Source: Devosia faecipullorum (GTDB lineage: Bacteria > Pseudomonadota > Alphaproteobacteria > Rhizobiales > Devosiaceae). Taken from it: 64,000 nt of DNA. This document shows positions 56,902-64,000 of the stretch, one piece after another. Numbering within the stretch: the first letter of the stretch is position 1; each line of letters begins with the position of its first letter. The stretch is from NCBI RefSeq assembly GCF_015158295.1, contig NZ_JACDXV010000003.1, positions 1-64,000 on the forward strand. The letters are read 5' to 3'. The notes under the pieces were generated by a model, which was not told where the DNA came from, did not search any database, and saw only the letters and a list, made by a program, of their open reading frames with translations. The translations under genes were made by a program, and so were the position numbers.

Positions 56902-58194
56902 TTGAGTCTTTCATTCATCGCCCTGCTTGCGGTCATTGCCGTGGGCATGACCTTCCGCGTACCGATTGCCTTTGCTCTGCTTGCTGGCGGGATCGTCTAT
57001 CTGCTGGTGAGTGGGCAAGATGTTGGCCTGGTCGCCGAACAGGTCATGACTTCGACCTATGGCAATTACGTCATGCTGGCTGTCCCCCTCTTTATTCTAA
57101 CTGCCAACCTGATGAATGCCGCTAGCATTACCGATAGACTCTGGAACGCCATGAGCGCCATGGTCGGCCGCTTCCGGGGCGGCGACGCTCATGTGACGGT
57201 CATGGTCAACGCGGCAATGTCGTCGATGAGCGGCAGTGCCCTGGCCGACGCTGCTGGCCCCGGCCTTTTGGCGGTGCGTCAGCAGATTGCCCGCGGCTAC
57301 CCGCCTGGGTTTGCCGTGGCAGTATCGGCCGCAGCGGCAACGCTGGGCCCGATCATCCCACCTTCGATCGCCATGGTGCTTTACTGCGTCATTGCCAACA
57401 CCTCTATCTCAACGATGTTCCTCGGCGGCATCGTTCCAGGGCTGTTCATCTCGCTAACGTTGATGACCACCATTGCCATCGTGGCTCGCTGGCGCGGTTT
57501 GCCGGACGGCGTCAAAATGTCGGGCAGCCAGACCGTATGGGCCTTGCTGAATGGCATCCTGCCATTGACCGTTCCGGTGGTGATGCTGGGCGGCATCTGG
57601 GGTGGTGCCTTCACCCCAACGGAAGCTGCGGCCATCGGAGGGGCCTACGCTTTGCTGTTGGGATTTCTGTTGTTTCGCACGCTCAAATTCAGCATGTTGC
57701 TGGCCATCTTCACAGAATCCATGCGTGCTTGCGTCACCGTGATGCTGATGATCGCAGGCGCCTTCATCGTCAACTACGCGGTGGCTGCCGAGCATCTGGG
57801 TGACCTGCTGGCCATGTCGATCATCGACATGGACCTCAATTCCATCCAGTTCCTGCTCATCATCAACGTCATCTTTCTGCTGGCCGGCTGCTTCCTGGAT
57901 ACGACGGTGTTGTTGCTGGTCGTCGTTCCACTATTGCTGCCAACGGTGACCGCGCTCGGCATCGACCCGGTGCATTTCGGTGTCGTTATTATCGTCAATA
58001 TCGTGATCGGACTGGTGACGCCGCCCTACGGCATGTTGCTCTTCGTGCTCGGATCGCTGACCAAAACGCCCGTCATCCTGATCTTCAAGGAAATCTGGGT
58101 GTTCATTATCCCCCTCTTCCTCGCACTGCTCACGCTCGTATTGGTGCCTGACATCGTGCTGTGGTTTCCCAATTTGGTGGAAGGCCCCCGCTAA
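56902..58194 (+). CDS. dctM: TRAP transporter large permease (DctM-type)
   Basis: 430-residue permease with about twelve membrane helices, the pore signature MSGSALADAAGPG and the motif LGPIIPPSIAMVLYC. The start codon is TTG at 56902, supported by GGGAG 7 bases before it and by the family's N-terminal SFIALLAVIAVGMTF. Completes the dctPQM transporter for a small organic acid. Confidence 0.94.
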   Translation: MSLSFIALLAVIAVGMTFRVPIAFALLAGGIVYLLVSGQDVGLVAEQVMTSTYGNYVMLAVPLFILTANLMNAASITDRLWNAMSAMVGRFRGGDAHVTVMVNAAMSSMSGSALADAAGPGLLAVRQQIARGYPPGFAVAVSAAAATLGPIIPPSIAMVLYCVIANTSISTMFLGGIVPGLFISLTLMTTIAIVARWRGLPDGVKMSGSQTVWALLNGILPLTVPVVMLGGIWGGAFTPTEAAAIGGAYALLLGFLLFRTLKFSMLLAIFTESMRACVTVMLMIAGAFIVNYAVAAEHLGDLLAMSIIDMDLNSIQFLLIINVIFLLAGCFLDTTVLLLVVVPLLLPTVTALGIDPVHFGVVIIVNIVIGLVTPPYGMLLFVLGSLTKTPVILIFKEIWVFIIPLFLALLTLVLVPDIVLWFPNLVEGPR

Positions 58195-58221
58195 CCGCCC
58201 CCAATTCATCGAGGTTACGTA

Positions 58222-59391
58222 ATGCCCCGTATTGATCTAGTCGAAATCACTGAAATCGCATGGGATATGCCCAATGTCAGCATGGACTCGAGCGGTTTCA
58301 ATATCGTCTGCGACCCCGGCGCCAAGACCCAACTGACCAAATTTGTCGTAGTTATTGGCACCAATGATGGTTCGCGCGGCGAATATGTGGCGCAATGGGG
58401 GGGCACCAAGACCTCGCTATCTCAGGTACTCGCGACGGCCCCCCACCTGATTGGCCGGAACGCGCTTGAGCGCGAATTATTCTACGACGATTTCAAACGC
58501 TCGATGCGGCATCTGGACCGCATGGGGCTTGGTTTGATCGACATCACCCTATGGGATCTGGCGGGCAAACGCAGCAACCAGTCGGTGTCACAAATGCTCG
58601 GCGGTTATCGCAAGCGTCTCCCGACCTATGCCAGCACCTACCATGGGGATCGCAATGGCGCGCTATCGTCTCCCGAGGCCTATGCCGAATTCGCCGAACA
58701 ATGCTACGATATGGGCTATCGCGCCTTCAAAATGCATGGCTGGACCGAAGGCAATGCAGTCGAGGAAGCGGCCGCCGTGCGACTGCTTGGCAAACGGGTC
58801 GGCGACCGCATGGCGCTCATGCTGGACCCTGCCTGCGAACTCCGCACCTTCCATGACACACTGATGGTCGGACGCGCCTGCGATGACGCCGGCTTCATGT
58901 GGTACGAAGACCCGATGCGTGATGGCGGGCACTCGGCACAGCTCTATCGCAAACTCCGCCAGATGATCCGGACGCCGCTTCTGCAAGGCGAGCATATTCG
59001 TGGCCTAGAGTTGAAGGCCGACTTGATCGCTGCCGAAGGCACCGACTTTCTTCGGTCGGACCCGGAATACGACATGGGGATCACCGGGGCGATGAAGATT
59101 GCTCATTTGGGCGAGGCCTTTGGCCTCGACGTGGAAATCCACGCGTCAGGCCCGGCACACCGCGCCTGTATGTCGGCGATGCGAAACTCCAACTATTACG
59201 AACTCGCTCTGGTCGCTCCGAAATGTGGCAATGCAATTGCCCCAGTCTATGCCGACGACTATTCCGACGAACTCGATGGTGTCGACGAAGATGGCTGCTT
59301 CCCCGTCCCCGAAGGCCCGGGCCTGGGTGTCACCTACGACTGGGAGTGGATCAAGGCGCACACGGTCGCAACGCACAGTTTTGGTCGATGA
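58222..59391 (+). CDS. Enolase-superfamily (mandelate racemase/muconate lactonizing-type) enzyme
   Basis: 389 residues. Metal ligands are visible in order: Asp in ALMLDPACE, Glu in WYEDPMRDG and Glu in LQGEHIRGL. The catalytic base is Lys in FKMHG (a K-x-H pattern), and the opposite His is in EIHASGPAH. This is the mandelate-racemase subgroup, most of whose members dehydrate acid sugars. Placed as the last gene of the TRAP operon, it probably dehydrates or racemises the imported acid before it reaches the divergent enzymes. Confidence 0.9.
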   Translation: MPRIDLVEITEIAWDMPNVSMDSSGFNIVCDPGAKTQLTKFVVVIGTNDGSRGEYVAQWGGTKTSLSQVLATAPHLIGRNALERELFYDDFKRSMRHLDRMGLGLIDITLWDLAGKRSNQSVSQMLGGYRKRLPTYASTYHGDRNGALSSPEAYAEFAEQCYDMGYRAFKMHGWTEGNAVEEAAAVRLLGKRVGDRMALMLDPACELRTFHDTLMVGRACDDAGFMWYEDPMRDGGHSAQLYRKLRQMIRTPLLQGEHIRGLELKADLIAAEGTDFLRSDPEYDMGITGAMKIAHLGEAFGLDVEIHASGPAHRACMSAMRNSNYYELALVAPKCGNAIAPVYADDYSDELDGVDEDGCFPVPEGPGLGVTYDWEWIKAHTVATHSFGR

Positions 59392-59529
59392 GAAAGGATC
59401 AAAGGATGCGTGTGCATACGGTGAGAAGTTAGGCCACGGAGCGGCGGCATTTGCGCTGATGCGGGCGGCGTAAAAGTCGTCCGGTGGTTAGGCTGGTTTC
59501 CTTTGCGGGAGCCGCCGGGGATCTTCGCA

Positions 59530-59596
59530 GTGGAGGTTTATGGGGCGGTTCGGCGGTTTGTGTTCGTGGAGGGTCACAGTCGGCGGGAGGCGGCTC
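59530..59596 (+). pseudogene. IS21-type transposase (IstA) N-terminal fragment
   Basis: VEVYGAVRRFVFVEGHSRRE followed by AA is the usual start of IstA (start codon GTG or ATG). It is cut after about 22 codons by the IS3-type element at 59597. No further istA or istB sequence follows on the right flank, so the rest of the IS21 copy is lost. Confidence 0.75.
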
Positions 59597-60280
59597 TGAA
59601 CCGCGCCGGGTTTGCCGGAGGCTCTAACTCCCAAGTAGGATAGAGCCTGATGAGCAAGACAACGAACAAGTTTTCTCCCGAGGTGCGGACCCGGGAGTTG
59701 CGGATCGTGCTGGAACATGGCGGGGGTATCCGTCGCGCTGGGCGGCCGTGGTTTCGGTTTCCCAGAAGATCGGCTGTTCGGCCCACACCCTGAGCAATTG
59801 GGTGAAGAAGGCCGAGGTCGATGGTGGTCGGCGTGCTGGCGTGCCCAGCGAGGTATCCGAGAAGCTCAAGGCGTTGGAGCGGGAGAACCGGGAGCTGCGG
59901 CAGGCTAACGAGATCCTACGCAAAGCCTCCGCATATTTCGCCCATACGTCTCCATCAAGTACACCGAGCGGCTGGCCAAAGCTGGCATCGAACCTTCAGT
60001 GGGCAGCGTCGGTGACTCTCATGACAACGCCTTGGCCGAGACTATCAACGGTCCCTACAAAGCCGAGGTCATCCATCGACGCGGACCCCGGCGCAGCTAT
60101 GAAGCGGTAGAGTTCGCCACGCTTGAATGGGTCGACTGGTTCAACAATCGGCGCCTGCTCGAGCCGATCGGAAACATCCCACCAGCCGAAGCCGAGGCAA
60201 ATTACTACGCCGCACTGGATCAATCGGCCATGGCCGCATAACTTAGACCAAACAGCCTCCGGCAAACCAGGCGCGGTTCA
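59597..60280 (+). mobile_element. IS3-family element with large internal deletion
   Basis: The ends are nearly perfect inverted repeats: TGAACCGCGCCGGGTTTGCC at 59597 and, inverted at 60280, TGAACCGCGCCTGGTTTGCC; 26 of 27 positions match. The element is only 684 bp, roughly half of a full IS3-type copy. It contains a frameshifted orfA and only the C-terminal end of orfB. With intact ends it could still be moved in trans by a related transposase. No target duplication is visible. Confidence 0.88.
59650..60241 (+). pseudogene. Fused remnants of IS3-type OrfA and OrfB
   Basis: orfA starts [20 protein letters not shown], then one base is lost near 59726, and the frame continues [20 protein letters not shown] and LREVREL-like [20 protein letters not shown]. 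At about 59941-59948 it joins the end of orf[40 protein letters not shown] and LEWVDWFNNRRLLEPIGNIP. The catalytic Glu (ALAETING) remains, but both Asp positions are gone, so no active transposase can be made. Confidence 0.85.
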
Positions 60281-60526
60281 GTTTGCATTTCTGGGCTATT
60301 GTGAAATTGTCAGGTTGGGGTCCGCGGCCCCATTTCGGCTCCACAAATGGTTGCGACGTCCACAACCGCAGGCGCCCCAAGCATGTCGGCCTGCCATCTT
60401 CGGCACCCTTTGCAGATCATTGCCGGCCCGGCGCGTCCGGACGCCGGGCCACCGCTAACATCGGAGCTGCCACAGGCGGTGTGTCGCGGAATGCATGCGA
60501 TCAGCGGGAGACATGTTCCTTTCAAC
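60281..60526. other. Intergenic region between the IS remnant and the Lrp-type gene
   Basis: No gene supported. It contains the 9-bp palindrome at 60425-60450. Short open frames on both strands have no recognisable product. Confidence 0.5.
60425..60450. repeat. GC-rich inverted repeat downstream of the Lrp-type gene
   Basis: GGCCCGGCG, eight-base loop, CGCCGGGCC: a perfect 9-bp stem 76 bp past the regulator's stop codon. There is no T-run, so it is at most a weak terminator for that gene. Confidence 0.45.
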
Positions 60527-60994
60527 CTATATGGGCAAGGGGCCATCATTTTTGACCTCCTCCATCACCGCATAGGTACGCGTTTCCTTTACGCCTGGCA
60601 GTGTGAGGATGACTTCGCCAAGAAACTGACGATACGTGGCCATATCGGCAATTCGCGTCTTGATCAGATAGTCAAAACCTCCGCCGACCATATGGCATTC
60701 GAGTACTTCTGGCGCATTGCGCACCGCCTGAGCGAAGCGGTCGAAAATGTCCGGGGTTGTCTTGTCAAGCAGCACTTCGATGAAGACCAGCAATCCGAAG
60801 CCCAATTGCTGCGGGTTGAGCTTGGCGCTAAAGCCCAAAATATAGCCGTTGCGACGCAGGCGCTTCAGTCGATCGCCCAGCGACGTTGCCGGCATGCCGA
60901 TACGACTTGCGAGGTCGGTATTGGATATCCGGCCATCCTCCTGCAACGCCTTGAGGATGCGTCGGTCAATAGCATCCAGATCCATCGTCGCCAT
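60527..60994 (-). CDS. Lrp/AsnC-family transcription regulator
   Basis: 155 residues: an N-terminal helix-turn-helix (DLDAIDRRILKALQEDGRIS … DLASRIGMPATSLGDRLKRL) and a C-terminal RAM domain (GGFDYLIKTRIADMATYRQF, then LPGVKETRTYAVMEE) that senses amino acids. ATG 60985 is an alternative start. It is divergent from the M24 hydrolase gene and probably controls that operon; Lrp-type regulators next to M24 hydrolases occur in ectoine-degradation loci. Confidence 0.92.
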   Translation of the reverse strand: MATMDLDAIDRRILKALQEDGRISNTDLASRIGMPATSLGDRLKRLRRNGYILGFSAKLNPQQLGFGLLVFIEVLLDKTTPDIFDRFAQAVRNAPEVLECHMVGGGFDYLIKTRIADMATYRQFLGEVILTLPGVKETRTYAVMEEVKNDGPLPI

Positions 60995-61278
60995 GCTCAA
61001 AGCCTCCCAAGCAGGATTAGACACGCACACATGTCGGCCACCCCTGACCTCACCGAATCAGCACAATCCGCGCACAACTTGCCCGTTCGTCGCGATTTGC
61101 TTTTAGGAAAAAGCCAAACCTCGCACTTGCAGAATGTAAATAAATTAGTTGATATTCTGACGGAAATACGTCACATTTCCGTGGAAAATGCGGCGATCGG
61201 GAGTGAATTGCCGCTATATATCCGGACGACAGTTTCCTACAATTGATAATGAAGTGTACTCGATCTCACGGCGTGCCC

Positions 61279-62463
61279 ATGTCCACCGACGTTGCCTCTT
61301 TTCCTGTCGCCCTCCCCTTTCCGGGCGAAGAGTTTGCCGCTCGTCGTGAGCGCATACTTGCCGAAATGCAGCGTCAGAAACTCGACGCCATCGTGCTTAC
61401 CAGTGCGCCGAATTATTATTACACGGCGGGACTGTCGTTTCAGGTCATCCTAGGACTGATGTCTTTGGTGCTGCGCAGCGATGGCCGTGGTTTCTGGATC
61501 GGCCGTCGCACCGAAATGGGCAATGTCCAGAGTTTCATCGCTGCTGCGGGCTGGTCTGAAATTGCCCGTGGCATTGCCGACGAAGAAGACACGTTTGCAG
61601 TGGCCGGCGAGGCTCTGGCCAAGATCGTGCCTGCGGGCGCCCGGGTGGGATTTGAGCTCGACGCACGCACCATCCCCTATAGTGGCATCCTGGCCATGGC
61701 CGGCGCCGTCTCCGGTCTGGAGATCGGCAATGCCTCGCCGATCGTCGAAGGGCTGCGTGCCGTCAAGACGGCAGCCGAGCTGGACGTGCTCGAAATGTCG
61801 GCGCAGATGACCGCTCGCGTTATCAAGGGCGCCGTCAGCAAGATCGTCGAGGGCCAGACCGACACCGAGCTGGCGCTCAACATTTTTGCCGGCATGGCGG
61901 CTGAAGGCAGCGATCCACTGCCATGCGTGCCGTTTGTCACTGCCGGTCCGCGCAGTGCGCTTGCGCACAGCACTTACGCCAATATCCCGATCAATCGTGG
62001 CGAGTTGATCACGGTCGAGACCGGGGCCGTCTACAAGAAGTATTGCGCACCGACCTATCGCATCGCCATGATCGGGCAGCCGAACGACGACCTGCGCCGC
62101 TTGCATGATGCATCGCGCGATGCCCTGTTGGCGGCTCTGGAAAAATTCGGGCCTGGCATGACCTCGCACGAGGGCGACCGGATCGTCCGGGACTCCATTG
62201 AACGCTCGGGCTACCTCGATTATTTCACCGTCCGCGCTGCCTACAGCATCGGCCTCGGCTTCTCGCCCAGCTGGGATGAGGATCACATCATGAAGCTGCG
62301 CCCCAATGACAATCGCGTCGTTCAGCCGGGCATGGTCTTCCACGTGGTGCCTGCGCTCTACAAGCCGGGCGCGGGGGCGGTCTGCTGCTCCAACACCGTT
62401 CAGATCACTGAAAACGGCGCCAAGGCACTGGTTCCGGTCGAGGCCGAACTGCTGGTCGTCTAA
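61279..62463 (+). CDS. M24-family (creatinase/ectoine-hydrolase-like) hydrolase
   Basis: 394 residues with a creatinase-type N-terminal domain (RERILAEMQRQKLDAIVLTS, then PNYYYTAGLSFQ) and the pita-bread domain. Two metal-site positions of true M24 aminopeptidases are altered: ETGAVYKKYCAPTYR has Glu where the first Asp is expected and Ala-Pro where the second Asp sits, while LAHSTYANIP keeps the His. Creatinase and ectoine hydrolase (DoeA) also lack the usual dimetal site. ATG 61249 is a possible earlier start. Operon with the two Liv-type ATPases. Confidence 0.85.
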   Translation: MSTDVASFPVALPFPGEEFAARRERILAEMQRQKLDAIVLTSAPNYYYTAGLSFQVILGLMSLVLRSDGRGFWIGRRTEMGNVQSFIAAAGWSEIARGIADEEDTFAVAGEALAKIVPAGARVGFELDARTIPYSGILAMAGAVSGLEIGNASPIVEGLRAVKTAAELDVLEMSAQMTARVIKGAVSKIVEGQTDTELALNIFAGMAAEGSDPLPCVPFVTAGPRSALAHSTYANIPINRGELITVETGAVYKKYCAPTYRIAMIGQPNDDLRRLHDASRDALLAALEKFGPGMTSHEGDRIVRDSIERSGYLDYFTVRAAYSIGLGFSPSWDEDHIMKLRPNDNRVVQPGMVFHVVPALYKPGAGAVCCSNTVQITENGAKALVPVEAELLVV

Positions 62464-62475
62464 CAAGGGCAGAAC

Positions 62476-63240
62476 ATGACTGCATTGCTGGAAGTCTCGG
62501 ACATCAGGAAGAGTTTTTTTGCTCTTGAAGTCCTCAAGGGTGTGTCTCTGACGATCGAGGAAGGCACTATTACGGGCATCATTGGTCCCAATGGTGCCGG
62601 CAAGAGCACCTTTTTCAACACGCTTGCTGGCGAGTTGTCGTCCGATTCCGGCTCCATCCGTTTTGCGGGTGAGGACATCACCAGGCGTTCCTCTTACGAG
62701 GTCGCTCGCCGCGGGATGGTGCGTAGCTTCCAGATCTCGCGCGGCTTTCCCAACCTGACCGTCATGGAGAGCCTGCTCGTCTATGGCAGCAACCAGCCGG
62801 GCGAAAAATTCTGGCCGGCGCTGCTGGGAACGAAGGCGGCGCGGCAGCGCGAAGACGAACTGGTCGAGAAGGCCCGCGGCATTGCCGAAAAGCTTCGCCT
62901 CAGCCATGTGCTCAACAACCTCGCCACCCAGATCTCGGGCGGGCAAAAGAAGCTCCTCGAAATTGGCCGCGCCCTGATGGCCGACCCACGGCTTATCCTG
63001 CTCGACGAACCCATGGCGGGCGTGAACCCCTCCCTTGGCAACGAGATCGGCGAGCAGATCCGGGCCCTGAACGCAGAGGGCTACACCTTTGTCATCATCG
63101 AACATGACATGAGCTGGGTCGGCAAACTCTGCAATCCGGTCATCGTGCTCGCAGACGGCAAGGTGCTGACGCAGGGCACCTTCGACGAGGTGATCTCGGA
63201 CCCGCGTGTCCAGGACGTTTACATGGGCATCGACGCATGA
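62476..63240 (+). CDS. livG: Branched-chain amino-acid-type ABC transporter ATPase (LivG-like)
   Basis: 254-residue ABC ATPase: Walker A GPNGAGKSTFFN, signature QISGGQKKLLEIGRALM and Walker B RLILLDEPMAGVNP, plus the LivG-type long insertion between Walker A and the signature. It starts 13 bp after the M24 gene and overlaps LivF (ATGA), so all three are one operon. Liv-type importers also carry amides and other small polar compounds. Confidence 0.93.
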   Translation: MTALLEVSDIRKSFFALEVLKGVSLTIEEGTITGIIGPNGAGKSTFFNTLAGELSSDSGSIRFAGEDITRRSSYEVARRGMVRSFQISRGFPNLTVMESLLVYGSNQPGEKFWPALLGTKAARQREDELVEKARGIAEKLRLSHVLNNLATQISGGQKKLLEIGRALMADPRLILLDEPMAGVNPSLGNEIGEQIRALNAEGYTFVIIEHDMSWVGKLCNPVIVLADGKVLTQGTFDEVISDPRVQDVYMGIDA

Positions 63241-63944
63241 GCCTTCTGACCATCAAGTCCGCCATCGCCGGCTATTCGCAGGCAGACATGATCCTCAAGG
63301 GCGTGGATTTCACCGTCAACAAGGGCGAGATCGTCGGCATTTTCGGCCCCAATGGCGCCGGCAAGTCCACCATGCTCAAGCTGGCCGCCGGCCTGCTCAC
63401 CCCGCGCGAGGGCAGGGTGGAGCTCAAGGGCGAGAATATCGGCGGGCTGTCGCCGCGCAATATTGCGCGCCGCGGCATGGTTTTTGTTCCGCAGGAAGCC
63501 AATGTCTTCACCTCGCTGACCGTGCGTGAAAACCTGGAAATGGGCGCCTTCCTCTACAAGGGCCGTCCGCGTCAGCGCATCGAAATGATGCTCGAAAAAT
63601 TCCCCGACCTGGGGCGTCTCCAGCACATCAAGGCGCGGGGGCTGTCAGGCGGCCAGCGCCAGGTGCTGGCTATGGCCACCGCCCTCTTGGTCGAGCCCGA
63701 AATCATGTTGCTGGATGAGCCGACGGCTGGTCTTTCCCCCATCGCCGTACTCGAACTCCTCCAGAACATCCGCGACATCAACAAGATGGGCATCACCATC
63801 GCCATCGTTGAGCAGAATGTCGCTGCGGCCCTGAAAATTCTCGATCGGGCCTACATCCTCGTCGACGGAAAAAATGCCGTCGACGGACCCGCTGCGGAAA
63901 TTGCCAGCGACCCAGAGGTCAAGCGCAAGTTCCTTGGCGGCTAA
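63237..63944 (+). CDS. livF: Branched-chain amino-acid-type ABC transporter ATPase (LivF-like)
   Basis: 235-residue partner ATPase: Walker A GPNGAGKSTMLK, signature LSGGQRQVLAMATALL, Walker B EIMLLDEPTAGLSP. It lacks the insertion seen in LivG, as expected for LivF. The start ATG overlaps the LivG stop by 4 bases. Liv permeases and the binding protein should follow to the right of the window. Confidence 0.93.
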   Translation: MSLLTIKSAIAGYSQADMILKGVDFTVNKGEIVGIFGPNGAGKSTMLKLAAGLLTPREGRVELKGENIGGLSPRNIARRGMVFVPQEANVFTSLTVRENLEMGAFLYKGRPRQRIEMMLEKFPDLGRLQHIKARGLSGGQRQVLAMATALLVEPEIMLLDEPTAGLSPIAVLELLQNIRDINKMGITIAIVEQNVAAALKILDRAYILVDGKNAVDGPAAEIASDPEVKRKFLGG

Positions 63945-63974
63945 GAGGGAACAAAGGAAGGAAGGAAGAACACT

Positions 63975-64000
63975 ATGAACAACCTGATCCAGCGCCGCAC
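63975..64000 (+). CDS. Partial gene at the window edge, likely Liv-type binding protein
   Basis: ATG at 63975 preceded by the purine-rich run GGAAGGAAGGAAGAA, a strong ribosome site. Only the first codons are visible (MNNLIQRR). Directly after livF in a Liv operon a binding protein (livK) or permease is expected; a basic start fits a signal peptide. This is inference from position. Confidence 0.5.

Overview
The window looks like a chromosomal segment of an alphaproteobacterium of the order Hyphomicrobiales, most likely Devosiaceae-like. This is inference from gene content: an Irr-type Fur regulator next to fabA-fabB, a dnaA-dnaN-recF-gyrB block, an FzlA-like GST protein beside uppP and queG, a lolA/ftsK neighbourhood, and GC-rich codon use. 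It falls into a conserved core flanked by two accessory segments.

Left accessory segment (1 to about 10,755). A tyrosine recombinase gene lies beside the 3' end of a tRNA-Ser(GGA) gene, the usual layout of an island integrated into a tRNA. Its cargo is a DUF6119 (TIGR04141-type) protein, divergent from a tightly coupled run: a type I restriction subunit HsdR, a fused HsdM-HsdS protein, a HEPN-like protein with an R-x4-H motif, and a PD-(D/E)xK (NucS-like) nuclease with a C-terminal EVE/PUA-like domain. The hsdR frame has a TAA at 4207-4209. The next 54 codons, still in frame, encode a recognisable HsdR C-terminus, so the restriction subunit seems to carry a recent nonsense mutation. The left end of the island is outside the window.

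Core (about 10,750 to 46,810). On the minus strand: dnaA, dnaN, recF, gyrB, rpsT and mutM. Then ubiE-ubiB, a small lipoprotein, dut, a DUF2259 protein and a MoeB/ThiF-type enzyme; fabA-fabB divergent from irr; a run with an arylamine N-acetyltransferase, YdeI and DUF1697 proteins and a ribokinase; infC, which probably starts at ATT; an alpha/beta hydrolase; fzlA-queG-SDR-GNAT; uppP; lolA; ftsK; glnK-amtB with a near-consensus sigma-54 promoter; ubiH; Trm112, LON-domain and thioredoxin/TPR (CnoX-like) genes; and tRNA-Gly(GCC). Several terminators and a family of short intergenic palindromes are visible.

Right accessory segment (about 46,810 to 64,000). It begins with a decayed umuC gene, an IS3-type transposase fragment and an IS3-family element whose transposase has lost the part carrying its first catalytic aspartate. 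Next is a divergent catabolic locus. The minus-strand genes encode a UxaA-type two-subunit (de)hydratase or lyase, a GntR/FCD regulator, a DapA-family lyase, two Ldh-family dehydrogenases and an SDR. The plus-strand genes encode a complete TRAP transporter and an enolase-superfamily enzyme. Together they suggest uptake and breakdown of a polar hydroxy acid (acid sugar or sulfo-acid); the substrate cannot be read from sequence. A second deleted IS3 element, inserted in an IS21 istA fragment, closes this locus. After it come an Lrp/AsnC regulator, an M24/creatinase-like hydrolase, two Liv-type ABC ATPases, and the first codons of a gene cut by the window edge.
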